Positions 36,186-48,862 of a stretch of 64,000 nucleotides of DNA are shown one piece after another; position 1 is the stretch's first letter, and each line of letters begins with the position of its first letter. Origin of the DNA: Homalodisca vitripennis (lineage: Eukaryota > Arthropoda > Insecta > Hemiptera > Cicadellidae); assembly GCF_021130785.1 (NCBI RefSeq), contig NC_060214.1, positions 43,445,001 through 43,509,000 on the forward strand. The letters run 5' to 3'. Position numbers and translations under genes: made by a program. A model generated the notes under the pieces. It saw only the letters and a list, made by a program, of their open reading frames with translations, was not told where the DNA came from and ran no database searches.

Positions 36186-36285
36186 TCAGACATAAGGTAG
36201 AAAGATAGACGTTTATTACACCTATTGACCTGGCAAATCAAGTGATGAAGTTTTATCGAATAATTTCTGGACACCCTGTATACTT
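36186..36285 (+). repeat. Solo transposon end resembling the Tc1/mariner termini
   Basis: TTTCTGGACACCCTGTATAC at the right edge resembles the CACCCTGTATA ends at 8853 and 32739. No transposase is attached. Possibly a truncated or MITE-like end. Confidence 0.35.
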
Positions 36286-36289
36286 TGAT

Positions 36290-38040
36290 TATGTTTTTCA
36301 AGATGGATACCACAGGTAATTCTATATCAGTATTTGGCGTTGAGAGGAGATAAATCTGGATGTAGCAGCTACTGGCTCAAAACATCAAATTATTCTATCC
36401 GTAGCTCAGCAACAATAATGAAATGGACAGTATTAATGTTTCAATGCTATTAAGTTACGATATGTCACCAGTGTTAATGTAAATGGAGAACAAATTGTTG
36501 TTTTAAATAAAGTAAATTTTAATTTAGTAATATATATTATTTTCTATATTTGATCTAAACCAGTGTATATAATTTATGACAACCATGAATATGTTAATGA
36601 ATCTTGGAGCATTGGAAAAACGGTTTATTGTAGTATCACTAGATAAAAGGAACAAAAACATTTTCCAATATATACTTTTTTATTTTGTGCAAGGCCTTTC
36701 TGAATCAAAGATTCCATCATCAGGCACTTCACAAATTATCAAATGTTTACCATTTTTTGTAATAGTAATTAAATTTTACAATAACATATGAAAAAAAAAC
36801 TCCCTCACTCAAAAAACTAAGTGGATATGTATGGATATTTAGTGGCTTGTTTTTGATACATTGTGTTTTATATATATTGCGTCTCGGAGGTTAAACTTTA
36901 TGCGAAGTCTTTAGGAGTAGTGGAACTAAAAAAAATAAATGTAAAAACATTTCTAAACGAATATTCAGGCGTGAGTGTTACTAACCTTTGTTGAGACTGG
37001 AAGTGGCGGAGGGTGCACCCTTTCTGTGTAGAACAGGTTGGTGTGGCAATGAACAAAATCACTCGCGTTGTAATTAATTGTTACAAAAATCATATACAGA
37101 AATTCAAAAAGAGAATTAAAATATTACTGAGACTTAGATAAGTATGTGAGCGGTAAGCAAGCATGCGTGATATGTACATGGATGGCGGAACAGCAATCAC
37201 CATTTGACATGATAAGGCGTTAAACACGCTTGGTGGGCCTTTAGGACACTATAGTTGTTTAATTATGGCAATAGATAGCGTAATCAGTAATAGTTGGAAG
37301 ACTTTAGTTAGGCAGGGGTGGTGAAGATTGATTTGAAATATAGGGTACTTTGTAAGGAAAATTTGCAAAGAAAAGCTTAAGATAAATATATTATAATTTA
37401 TTCAGCAAAGAAATGTTTTTGGGATGACGAACATATCCAAAATATAAGTTTTTATAAAGTAATGTATTAAATTTTTATAATGCATGTTTGTATAGTTAAC
37501 CGTTTACGTCATTTAGTAAAATGTGTAACGTATTATCGCTAAGATTATTTTTTAGTATTATAAAAATGTTATAAAAATATGCAAATAAATGAAAATTATT
37601 TCAGGCTGATGAAACAGGGCCTGTGATCTGCAATTTAATAAATAAAGTTTTCGACCCAAACTTAAGGAAAGAGGTAACGTAAAACTAAGTTCATAATAGT
37701 TCAGTTTCCTTTGCATTAAGATTGTGTAAATTCTCCTCTTACCTATCATATTGTTTTATTGCATCACAATCTACTAGGGCCCTCTGTTACTTGCTGAACG
37801 TCTTACTCGCTAGATATTAGTAGAGCTGAATGTAATGAGTATAAATAAAATATCTCTGGAGTATGAACTCTTAGAATGAGGGCTAAGAAACGAGTAATAC
37901 GCTTAGTAATCCTACCAATAAACTATCCTAGCGCTTCTAATGGATTCTTTTCCATTTTTTATCTCCACCTTAAACATTTACTTGCGTAAAATAACCAAAT
38001 ATTAAGTATTAAAAACATTAATTCTATTTATCAATGGAGA
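36290..38040. other. AT-rich stretch, probably Gr intron or downstream DNA
   Basis: An open frame on the minus strand at about 37090-36985 ends at a GTTAGT donor (…ERVHPPPLPVSTK), but no family is recognised. The final Gr exons expected on this side were not found. Confidence 0.35.
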
Positions 38041-38239
38041 AGTTACCGAGTTAGTAACTTCTGTGCTAAAGTTAAACAGCAGAAGCACATAGCAGATATG
38101 AGGCAGAACCCAGACTGTCTCTCTAGTAGAGGCGAACACTTCACCGGTTCTGACGTTCAAGAAGGAGAAGTAGGACTTGATAGTGACGTGACAAATAAGG
38201 AGAACATAACTGTCATCAGCTGATCGCAGTAGAAGTCAA
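38041..38239 (-). pseudogene. Duplicated partial copy of Gr exon 2
   Basis: About 199 bp match the 3' two-thirds of the exon at 38562-38836, with only a handful of substitutions, about 515 bp away in the same orientation and ending in the same phase-0 donor context (ACTCG|GTAACT). It lacks the exon's 5' third and acceptor, and has one base less at 38203-38210 (CACGTCAC versus CCATGTCAC), which shifts the frame. Just before the donor it reads ICYVLLLFNFSTEVTNS, which looks closer to the usual Gr transmembrane sequence than the NCYVLLVANSSTEVTNS of the longer exon. Confidence 0.8.
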
Positions 38240-38561
38240 ACTAAACTAATGAGGGTTATGTAGATTACTGCTAACTTTAATTCACTAAGCCTACAAATGA
38301 AGTAAGATATTATTGATAACGGCAATATTGGAATTCTGAACAGGAAATTTGTTAATAAAATAACGTTTTCCTACATAAGAAGTTTTTAAGAGTAACACTG
38401 TAGACTATTACGTATGTTGTGGATGAACACAAAGACGTTGTTCTGAGAGAAATACTCTTAATTAGTTTAACTATTATTGGCAAAACCTCTCTTAATAAGA
38501 CTTTTGTTGTATAGACAATTAGTTTATTCATAAACTATTATATTTCAACAAGATGAATTAC

Positions 38562-40963
38562 CGAGTTAGTAACTTCTGTGCTAGAGTTCGCTACCAGAAG
38601 CACGTAGCAGTTACGAGGCAGAACCCAGACTGTCTCTCTAGTAGAGGCGAACACTTCACCGGTTCTGACGTTCAAGAAGGAGAAGTAGGACTTGATAGTG
38701 ACATGGACAAATAAGGAGAACATAACGGCCATCAGCTGATCGCAGTAGAAGTCATTAGCCTGGTGTACGGCGTTACACCGCATCCAGTAGGTGTTCATCA
38801 GAGACTTCATTTTCATGATTTTGGAGAATATATTTTCTAAAATCATAGAAACAAACACTATTATATATACAAATAAAATTATAAATATTCAGTTATACCT
38901 AAAACGTCATAGTTTTGTATGAATTTCCATTACTTTTCCATTTCCTTTTGTGGCAATGCCTATTTGAAACCGGTGATCCTCGGTCATATATTTATTCTAC
39001 GCAGATGGGCGTAAAGCTTAAACTTCCCGAATTTCATTAGTGATTGATCTTTTATCAATCAATAGTGTATGGCAATATTACATTAATATCGGATAAATTT
39101 TTTTACAGATTCCACGGTAAAATGCTATCTCTATGTTTTGCCACTCGGGTAGCAGCATGCCATTCCATACAGGCTCTGCATGTACCACATGAGTCCCAGT
39201 AATATATTTAATTTCTTCTATTTATTGATATAAAATTCGTCTTCGAAAAGATTAAATTACATCCAATGACTATAAATACAGGCGTCACAAAAGGCAGCTA
39301 GTGACATCGTTATTATTTCCTATTTACAATGTATTAGTTACACTCAGGTTCTAATACTGATATAGGACATTATGCTACTGTTCTCTGTACAATTATGTTA
39401 TTCACTCTTATATTTTATTTGAAACTACTGTAAATATAGTACTTATATATTGTCTGAAACGCATTTTTTTAATGTTTTTAACAAGCTGAGCTCCAAAATA
39501 AAACAAGCATTAAAATAAAAATACTTCAGTTAACCCCCATTTAATATTCGATCCCTATTTTAATTATTAAGTTTTCATCAATTACAGTAAATAGTAACAA
39601 TATTTTTAATTTCCAAATTCATATTTTGAAACACTAACGAATTTGTGAATTTTCTAATACACAACCTGCATATTGTAAGTTGCCTACTGAGAGCAAACAT
39701 TTTATTGGCTCATGCTTTCAGGTAGATATAGTAGGATAAATTGCGTGGATAATGGAATACAGTCTTACACAGCTAAGATATTTTAGTAATCGTCAACTGC
39801 TAGTAACATAATTATTAGCCCCATCATAATTAGTAACCCTATTGTTTTAGATTCGATGGAAATGCTAAAATTTTTCGCAGATTCTTAATAAAACTTATTC
39901 CACTACTGGCTATTAGGATATTTGCTGAAATCTACGTTCGAAAATATATTAAAAATTACATTCATTTGCTAATAAAAATATTTAAATGAGATCCAATTAT
40001 AAGGAAATAAACAGCATCCAATTAATGTAGCTGTTGCAAAGCCTCAAAATAAGCATACATATTATAGAGCTGTGCATTGTTTAAATTTTTCTTTACTATC
40101 ACTTAATAAAGTATATGAGATTACATGACTATGCCACTAGGATTCGATAATTTTAATTTTAAGCATTTACGTACAACAATATATTTCAAGTTATTAAAGT
40201 TCCTTGCCATTTTCACGCAAACCCCCTTTAATTAATTAATTGATTCCCTGTAAAGAGGAGCATTGTATATTTAAAAAATGCAATAAGCGAACTTACGTCT
40301 TTTATGAATTGAATCGACATCAAGTGGATTATGGTTCATTTCAGTTAGTTGAATGATACATTTATTGATTTCCTCTTATATCTTTAAGTTGAGTATCCTC
40401 AAACCCATAGCGATATATTGAGCCACATTTGTAAAATGAAGGAGGAAGGCAAGTTCCGTACAGTTTATCAACATGATAGAGGTATAGTTTATCGCAAAGT
40501 AGTGTACCACATCTAGATCACTAATCACGAGGTTTACGAAGCCGATACTGAACAGTAAAGTTGATATGATGATGATCACGAAAACCTTTACTCGGGTCTT
40601 GTCCTCTCTTTTTGTGTACTGAAGATCTCGGTAGGCTCTCTGCAGGGTACTGAGGACGTCAATAATCTTCGGGTACTTCCTGGTGCCTGTGAAGAACGTT
40701 ACAGCCGCCACTGTCTGTAGAGACACAATGTCCAGAACCATTGCAAATTTAATAGTTCTACAGTTAGACATTTCTTTCATAGTGGTCATATAGAGGTCGA
40801 TGCAACAGAGTACTTCTTGCAGCAGGAATAACGCCAAACTCCTTATAAATCCTGTTAAGGAAAATGTGAGTCGCTTGATGTTCTTAGGTCCTGAAGTACT
40901 TTTCAATGGCAAATTTCCAAATAATCTTCCTATCCAAAGTATTGTATTTGGAAGATTATCCAT
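38562..40963 (-). pseudogene. Insect gustatory receptor gene (Gr), exons 1-2, one nonsense codon
   Basis: Exon 1 (40963-40297) starts at an ATG preceded in frame by TAA, and encodes NTILWIGRLFGNLPL followed by several hydrophobic segments, ending DVDSIHKRR with a GTAAGT donor in phase 1. Exon 2 (38836-38562) has a TTTTAG acceptor, supplies the missing two bases (joint codon CAA), and reads WMRCNAVHQANDFYCDQLM, then a membrane segment, then TNS before a phase-0 GTAATT donor. The topology, the DAV..AND.Y-like motif and the phase-0 3' intron are typical of insect Grs (odorant-type ligand-gated channels of sensory neurons). Exon 1 has TAA at 40376-40378, inside an otherwise intact frame. The last exons, with the TYxxxxxQF motif, were not found to the left. 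Confidence 0.85.
38840..40294 (-). other. Gr intron 1
   Basis: About 1.46 kb of AT-rich sequence between a GTAAGT donor and a TTCTATGATTTTAG acceptor. No nested gene recognised. Confidence 0.7.
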
Positions 40964-40969
40964 GGTGTG

Positions 40970-42522
40970 CGAATCCCAACGTTGGTGTTACGAAACCAAA
41001 ACTTACATAACAATTCCAGATGAAGTTATATACATTATTCATTATATTGATAAAATAGATTGGATTGCAGACTCTTTGAATAGGTTGGTAAAGATTGTTG
41101 GTTTGACCTCTATTGTTGAAAATCACTTCCAATAATTCTGTGATTGTTTTTGATCAATGAGAATTAAATATTCGACGAAGTAAAGCACGATGCTTTGTAT
41201 AAGGACAGTTACTATTTAATTATACAAAATTAATCTCGACATACATGAGGCAATACTGTTTTACAATAAACTTGAAATTTTACAGAACTAAAGTGAACAC
41301 AGAAGTAAGTGATTTATTACTAATAGAGTTATTATGTTTTATAATTTTATACAAAATTACAGAAATTTCATTGCAACTTTAATGAATTAAAAAATAAAAT
41401 AAAATATTTTTATTAACTATCAAAGAAAGATATACATTTTTATATGTACACTGTATGTAAGTGACTTGGCTGCACATATTATGATATGAATTAAAGCATC
41501 ATTCTACTCCTCTCTTATGATTGTATTTTTATTTACAGACCTCTAGCATTCAATTAAATGAAGATTTCATAAGCTCATTATTGAGGAAGAATCTGACGTA
41601 TTGAGTTTAATAAAGTCAAGTTCAATGTTGGTACTTAAACTATGTTTTCTGTTACTAATATCTGAATATTCCCTGTCTTAAGTTTTATTAGATAGGTTAT
41701 ATACAAGCTGTCTGCAACTTTATTCCTGATTGAATAGGATAATGAGAATAAAAATGTATAACAAAAGTAGATAGTGATTTAGAAATATTTTGTAAAGTTT
41801 TCTGTTTCTATATTTCGAATTTTATTTTAACTTTTAACGAGATCATGTTCTGTTATTTAGACTAACCATTAGCAGTTCTATAATTATTTGGAATATTATA
41901 TATTACTTTTAGTAAACTCGTATGTTAATCACAATATTAACTTCTACAGATTTACTAACTTGAACTTCATAAAAGGTAGTTTTACGATGAACAGAAACTA
42001 ACATGTTACTAAGATAAAAGGTTATCAACTCAGGGCCAACCATCCTGCAGCAGAATAAAAGGCTGATAGCAAAGCCAAACTGCCTGCTACTAAAAATCTA
42101 TGTATTAGCTAAAAGATCCTAATAACATATGCTTCTAACAGAAGTTTAATTTTCATGTTCTATGCTTAACTATGTATTGTGGACTTTGATTTAAACACTC
42201 ATTCTTTTTCTTGGGCGAATTGTTTTTAGACTTAAGTAATGTTTTTTAGAGTAGAAATGCTTTTTAAATAGGCTAATAATGCACACTGGACGAGATTATT
42301 TTGAATGATAAAAGCATAGAAATATAATATGTTAATAAATATACGGAGTAATGCTCTAATACTAATTAACTGTATTAGCTAACTTCACTACAACATTTTA
42401 TGTGAGAATAACATTGTTGTTCTATTAGTTTGGCAGCAAATTCATATTGGGTTTATTAATTTTTTAAATAACAGCCACCGCAATATATAATTTAACATAA
42501 AAAGTTTGATTTTTTCTTTTAG
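40970..42522. other. AT-rich non-coding stretch upstream of the Gr gene
   Basis: No promoter element can be called with confidence, and no other gene is seen. Confidence 0.5.
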
Positions 42523-42641
42523 GAAAAGAAGCTGAAATACATCGTTCAGCAATTAACCCAAAAGACCTTTCTTTAAGGCCGAAGAAGAGAACAGTGAATA
42601 AAGAGAAGAGAGATAAGACTTCGGGTTTGCTGTCCCCAACT
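42523..42641 (+). CDS. Probable internal exon of an unidentified host gene
   Basis: A strong acceptor (TTTGATTTTTTCTTTTAG) is followed by 119 nt: two bases completing a codon plus 39 full codons, then a CCAACT|GTAAGG donor in phase 0. The peptide is hydrophilic and basic: KEAEIHRSAINPKDLSLRPK, then KRTVNKEKRDKTSGLLSPT. The frame stays open exactly between the splice sites and meets a stop 10 nt after the donor. The RPKKR..NKEKRDK cluster could be a nuclear localisation signal. No neighbouring exon was found within several kb, so introns are long. Protein family not recognised. A chance ORF is possible, but the exact fit of both splice sites makes it less likely. Confidence 0.55.
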
Positions 42642-42649
42642 GTAAGGCA

Positions 42650-45615
42650 TTAAGCAATTAGAATTGAACTCTCCCATCAAAAAATATCTTAAGTTTGCAA
42701 CATTTTACAAATTACAACGTCACGTTAAAATTACGTTATATCACCAATCTTTTCTTATTCCTTCTGTATAATATGAAATTTTATATCTTCTCAGGTAAAC
42801 CTCTATTCACATAAGGTTCTTTCCGGTCAGCCATGGTATTTTACTTGGAGCTTTGCCACAAATGATGCTTTTTAAACTTCATTGTCGACAAAATACATTG
42901 AAATTTTTCTTAATTGCACAAGACTGCTTAATCTAGTAAGTAACTTCTCCTTCCTAACTTGAACTTAAGTCCGAGGCAAGAAACTCTTTATTAACATAAA
43001 CGTCAATATATAACAAAGTCGATAGCAAAGTACCGAATATTCTCTTTTTAATTTATATTCCTACAAAAAATATTTATTATAGATATACATAAAAATCACA
43101 TAAAATATAAGTTTGCAATAGATAAAATAAAGGTATAGAATAATCATATGAGGTTTTCTTTCCTTCATTATCAGCAGTTTGCAAATTTCGGATTATTATT
43201 TCCTTCAAACCCTGAAGTTAGTCTTTTTTAATGAGGAATTCATTCTCAGTGTACTATTTTTACAATAACAAGTAACTAAAATTTTATCACTTAAATTAAA
43301 ATTTATACAGGCCGCGACCCCTATTCTGAACCACGGAAAATAAATGAGCTGTGGCTAAACAATTCGAATCAAGTCCTCATAAAGTTTTCTCCTGAATCTT
43401 TGTGGGATTCAGGCAGAATCCCACATTCTACTCGGTCAGACAAAGTTTTAGCCAGAGTTACAGTAAAATTTAATAAATATTCTTAAATTAGTAATCGAAC
43501 ATTGTATTAAACGTTTATTGCATTTTAAACCAGTCTAGCTCACACCGGTTTTCAGAAAGTAGAAGAGATTGGGGGAGTATACCATTGCTGGTACATCTGT
43601 GGAATATCGATTGATATACAATTAGATTGTCTAGACGATCCTCGTGTACTAGGTGGCCAGTAGCTGCAAACCGCACACCGCAATAACATTATAATTGGCA
43701 TTACATTGTGGTAATCATAATGGACTTGAAGATATTGGTTTGTGGCTTTCTAGGTTACAAGATCCACAGCCTATCCATCTTTAAAAAGTTAATATAATTT
43801 AAAATTTAAATGAATGTATTTTCTCTTTATTTAAAAAAAAACAAGACTCTTTTAAAATACACTATCATTCCAGGAAATAAATGTCGTAGCGGATTATAAG
43901 TGTATTAATTGGTTCAATTTTGATTAATTTAAAATGCGATGTACTGCCTTGGAATTATTAATTGCAGTATTAAAATGTTGTATCTCATAGCAACTAATTT
44001 TATAAATATATTTTATCAGTTTTGAGGAACTATGCGTATTCTATTTCATTAATTGTATATACTTATAGTTTTAAGATTACGAATGTCAAATGATATACGA
44101 GTGTGAGATGGAATTTTATTTAGAATTATTTGAGTTGGTCTGTGTAGTTTTTTATTACTTATTGACAATAACTACCAATTCGGTAACCGGAAAATAATAA
44201 AAATCACAGTTTATTGTGTAGGCCGAACTGGATGGCCACTGATCTGCTTGTATTCTTTGGCTTACAAACTACATTCTCAGTACATATGTTAGCAAATATC
44301 GTATCGTGTTCACCTTCTCTGGAGATAACTAGGCTAGTAATACTTCAGTAATACTTAAGATTACTAGTAACTTCACTTTGACGTGCTAGTGATGGCATAA
44401 TTTTTTAATCAAAACTTGTCACCTTAAATCTTCCGAATACAGTAACTTGAAGAAACTGATTCACAGAATGTAACGTAAGACACAGATGCATCGCTTATTT
44501 ATGTAAATAAGTTTCAGTCATTGTAAATAAAACCAGATAGAAGAGAGTTTCGAAGGCTATCACTGAAATTATAGATGATGCAGCGTACAGAGGGATGGAC
44601 TAGTCTTTTTTATTCTAAAATCAATACAGTTCTTTCTTGGACTGAGAGAAACCAAGAAACCACTTTTCACATAAAGGTGGACCAGGGACAATAGAGCATG
44701 TCAAATTTTTGTTCACAGGTGGACGAATCATAAGTATAAATACAATAGCTCACGTTTGGTTACTTATTATACATTTAATGTAGAAGTTTTAGTAGAAGCA
44801 TTGTGTTTTAAAGATAAAATTTAGAAATAAAAATTATTTCATGATATCTGTGTGTCATAAGCAATCAAGAGTGGTACTTTACTTTTATAATAAAAGTAAC
44901 AAAAAATTTTTTTCAATAGAGGATCGTCATTTGATTATTATATGTGATAATAATAATATACGTTAAAATGGCACTACAGTTAAATTTGTCGTATTCAATC
45001 AACAAATGGAAATTTACACTGCTTTTTCTTTGTAGTTATTTCAGTATATTAATAAAGTTGAAATTAACTCAATATGTATTTTAAGCTTAATTTATTTATT
45101 TTCTAATTAGTATACAAATTTCAGCATTTTATTGGTGTATAACGTTTATTGGGAAGTTTCATTCAGTAAATTTATCTCATATTCTACTACTGATAAAACG
45201 AGAGTTGACAATTTTAAGCACAATATAACACGAAACAATGTGTTGTGTGATATTGATGTGATATGGCAGAGTTGTTACAAACACAGGTAGCTTTACTCAA
45301 GCGATCATTACGCCCAGAGAGCATCATTTCAGTGAACACATCGTCTGTCTATTTTGTATCATTCCCATTCAAACAAAGCGTTGGGAATTTTTAACGTACG
45401 TTCACTCATATTCTGCCCGATTAGTTACAGTTTTATTGTCGACTTAAATCCGATATAACAATTCATCAGCACTAATAACTAATCAGAATTGAAATTCTAA
45501 TTAACACATTAAATAAGAACTTTCAATTATATTGCATTCTAATATATACTGTTAATGCACTTGTCTTATAAATGTTTTATGTAGTGGGGGGGGGGGTATA
45601 TAGAGCCTTACTTTT
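42650..45615. other. AT-rich non-coding stretch
   Basis: Contains a 10-bp perfect hairpin at 43401-43425 (TGTGGGATTC / GAATCCCACA, loop AGGCA) and a G10 run near 45588. No gene seen. Confidence 0.45.
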
Positions 45616-45618
45616 TAA

Positions 45619-45668
45619 GAGCTCTGTGGTGTAATGGTAAACACATTTACCCACTGGTATGAATTCTG
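45619..45668 (+). repeat. tRNA-derived SINE head, copy 3 (5' part)
   Basis: GCTCTGTGGTGTAATGGTAA at 45621-45640 includes a good pol III A box (TGGTGTAATGG). It is followed by ACACATTTACCC, which aligns with GCACATTCACCC in the 53-kb copy. Downstream it diverges. It supplies the 5' head that copy 1 lacks, so the family head would begin GCTC..TGGTGTAATGGTA. Confidence 0.5.
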
Positions 45669-45689
45669 ACCAGCAAGACGCAGTTAATA

Positions 45690-46300
45690 CTCAAGTATTT
45701 ATTGCGGAGACAAAAGGTACATATGTATAGCAAATGACAAGAATATAATAATTTTGACAGAAATACCACATCGAACTCTCATTTATACATACATTTTTAC
45801 AGTCACTCTGCTCCATTCACCGCATTTTTTTTTCTCGCCCCAATTCGAGAGTAAGTTTTCTGATTTATAAGCCTTCCAATTATACGCCATTAACTCGTTC
45901 ACGCTATAAAACGCGTTCTACATTAAACAACGATTCAAAGGAGTTTTAAATGCTTTATGCGTAGGCGAATTTTAAATTTCATTTGGCAAGTTGTAGATTA
46001 GATGAACTCCTGCCTGTGTAAGAAGAAACGTTCATGAACTACCGTCCTGTGTCTCCTGGTTCGGTAGTTATCTTTGAATCTTCTCTCGTTACGAGTGAAC
46101 ATCTCGTATCTTGGTCAAGGTGCATTTAAGCATACAATATAACGTTGTTTCTAAAATTTATGGACTTGGCAGAGTCAACAGTTGCAATCTTTTCAAAAAT
46201 GGCCGGCACGACTCTTAATTTTAATTTTTCAATAATTAGTATCTAGTATCGCTCTGATTGCGTATCGCAACGTATCATTTAGTTATCAACACTTTCCCAC
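45690..46300 (-). pseudogene. Non-LTR retrotransposon RT 3' end, decayed
   Basis: The minus strand reads AIRAILDTNY near 46260, then RYEMFTRNERRFKDNYRTRR and HRTVVHERF near 46100-46030, LIYNLPNEI, KAFKTPLNRC and AFYSVNELMAYNW near 45890, followed by a 3' UTR. This parallels the LINE at 26656-27650 (AVRIILNLN, RGRDVH..TRGRDN, RAFYSVGELM), so both are from related CR1/Jockey-like families. There are several stops and frameshifts; it is older than the 27-kb copy. The 3' end runs to the SINE-like head at 45619. Confidence 0.75.
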
Positions 46301-46667
46301 CATCTTCATATTGAATAACGTCTCCAATTATTGTGTAATATCAAACCTGTGATTTATTTCCTTAAATCTGAACAAGAAATGTCTGCTCAAGCTGTAGCTA
46401 AATTATGATGCAAACGTCTAAATAAACGTTGTGTTGGGTCAGAAATGAAAAACAACGTGTTAGCTGGCGTGCAGTTTTAATGATGCCCTTCGGTGAGATG
46501 AAGCTTTACACAAGAGGAAAGACCGTTTAGAGTGTCAATTTGTTCGTACCTTTGGTTTGCTGTATCTTTCATCGTTTTTTTCAGAATCCAGCGTATTTCC
46601 TATATACCACTTCTCGATTGAATGGTTCTCATAATAAGTATTATTTAATATGTAAAACCTTTTTTAA

Positions 46668-47722
46668 CTCTTCAACTGGCGGATATATTTTCCTGTAGTG
46701 GCGGCATGTTTTCGAGCCTCGTGCAAGGGTTTTTTAAAAAAATGTATTAAAAATATAAATTAAAAGTAATATATATAGAAGTATATATTTTTGTGTTCAG
46801 AATTAAACATATAATAATATTAGTATTTAAATTTGGCCTTAAAAAAATTTTTTACTAAAAATGTTTTTCCATGAAATTCATAATTTACATTTTTTTTTTT
46901 TTTATTTTGGGGGACCATACCTAGCAAACCAATTTATAGTAAGAAAACTATAAAAGTGAGATAGCCATTTTGTGTCAAATTTATTATAGTTTCAGAAACA
47001 CATAAGCATTATACAAATTTATGAAACTATAATAACACTATATAACAAAAAGCAGCGATGCGCATAAATTGTGAAAATAGGGTGTATATGTAAGAGTTTG
47101 CTAATAAAAGTTTTACTAATACAGTTTTACTTCAATACATGTTATATTGCATATTTTATTACTCAGAATGAAGTAAACTATACAGCAGTAGTAAAATAAA
47201 TTCCATAACTTTTTTTTTCAAGAGTCGAAAAAAAAGTTTTATTTTGTCATTAATCAAAACTTTTGCGAAAAATTTTCGAGAAATTTATTTATTCTAAAAT
47301 ATATTTATTTGCACTACTGCAATATTTAACAATTCACCACACACTAAACACAACACTAAAACAAAAATAAACCTACTAAAACTTACTAATAAACACGACT
47401 CGTCACATCAACAACTCAGACGGCATCGACAACATGGCGGTCACAATGAATTGCATCATCTTCTTTTACGTTCCAAAACTACGAACTTGGTACGTTGCAA
47501 CTACAATACAAAGAGGAATAAAACTAGTAGTTTTATATAGTATTCCTTAGGCTTTTTTTTCCCGAATCCAATGGTGCATAAATCGAATCGATACGTTTCC
47601 GGAATATACTGTAATGAGTGATTATGCAAGAAATGTTGAATGTTTGTTCATCAAAATTTTGACGAACAACAATTGACAATGGGTTGTGTCCATCAACATT
47701 TTGATGAACAACAGTTGGAGGG
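46668..47722. mobile_element. Non-autonomous piggyBac-type element (candidate)
   Basis: Both sides carry TTAA (46664-46667 and 47723-47726), the piggyBac target. Termini CTCTTCAACTG and, inverted, CCCTCCAACTG agree at 9 of 11 positions. The right subterminal region holds GTTCATCAAAATTTTGACGAAC, a near-palindrome, and a related CATCAACATTTTGATG 40 bp on. No transposase is inside. TTAA is frequent in AT-rich DNA, so the claim rests on the combined TTAA, TIR and subterminal repeats. Confidence 0.5.
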
Positions 47723-47729
47723 TTAATAT

Positions 47730-48650
47730 CATATAGACACTGAATGTCGTAGTAAATTAGTTGTTTTGAGATACTTAAAGGCTAATATGTACTAGATACC
47801 TTATGATTATAAATATAATATTAAAATACTAACAGTGAAATATATTCATTGATATACCAATTTCGGAAAACCAATTCTGAGTTAATTATAATACTTACCA
47901 GTATCTACTTAATTTTATCTTATTCAATTAATTAATTTTTTAATATTTGAAAGAGTTAATTAAAATTTTATCGCATTATCTTTATCAAGCTTTATTGACG
48001 TATCTTTTATTTCTTCATGTAATTTACATAGGTAATCACTCATACTAAAAACTACACAAATTTTTCTTTATTTAAAAATTTAAATATAATATTACTAATA
48101 AAAATGGGTTTTTTATAATTAATAAAATATGTTTAGTAAATTAAATGTTGCTATATGTTAACATAGCAATTTACCAAGCTAAAATATCTACTTTATATTA
48201 AAAGAGAGCATGCATTGATACAATAACCCTAAAATTTTGAAAGGTTTGAGAAGAGATAAATAAATAAGAAGAAATAAAAGAGAACTCAGAACAACTTAAT
48301 TAAATTTTGCTGAGACAGTGCAAACACAAGAACTTCATATATTAAGGCAAAATTTTAATAAAAATGTTTTCTGTGTCCTTAACAGTATGGTTTCTTATGA
48401 AAAATTCTTATTGTAACTCAAGAAATATATTTGGCTAAAGCAAGCAAGGATTTCTAACTCAGCTTACACTATAAAATAATGTTTTATAACAGAAAATCTA
48501 AATTATGATTATTCTTGTATTGCACTCATAGCTTTATAATAATCTTACAAAAATTTACTTGATACGATTGTCTAAAATTGTGAAGACGATAACAAATGTA
48601 GATCGCCATACATCGAGTTTGAAGTACATTACGTTTCAATAAAGTTATTT
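47730..48650. other. AT-rich non-coding stretch
   Basis: Nothing supported. Confidence 0.5.
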
Positions 48651-48739
48651 AACTAAATTAAACAAAATAGTGTCAGATGTGATTCTGAGGAATAAATGAC
48701 GAGGAATTGGTGTGAATAATTGTGAAGTATCGTCTCGAT

Positions 48740-48862
48740 TATAGTTCTACATTTGAGTCGAAACAAAAGGAAGAGGCGGTGACGTGGCTGTTGAAGTACG
48801 AGAGAGACTACCAGAACTGGGTATTGTATCCCGCTGGAGATAATCCAGTACAAGTTCTTCTG
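48740..48862 (-). other. Possible terminal exon (Ser/Thr/Pro-rich C-terminus)
   Basis: After an acceptor-like TTTTTTCAATTTGGTAGTTACAG, the minus strand stays open for about 37 codons: EELVLDYLQRDTIPSSGSLS, then RTSTATSPPLPFVSTQM and a stop. Composition is like a disordered protein tail. No upstream exon was found, and the family is unknown. Confidence 0.25.

Noticed and set aside
40800..41135. 111-codon plus-strand ORF
   Set aside because: Antisense shadow of Gr exon 1.
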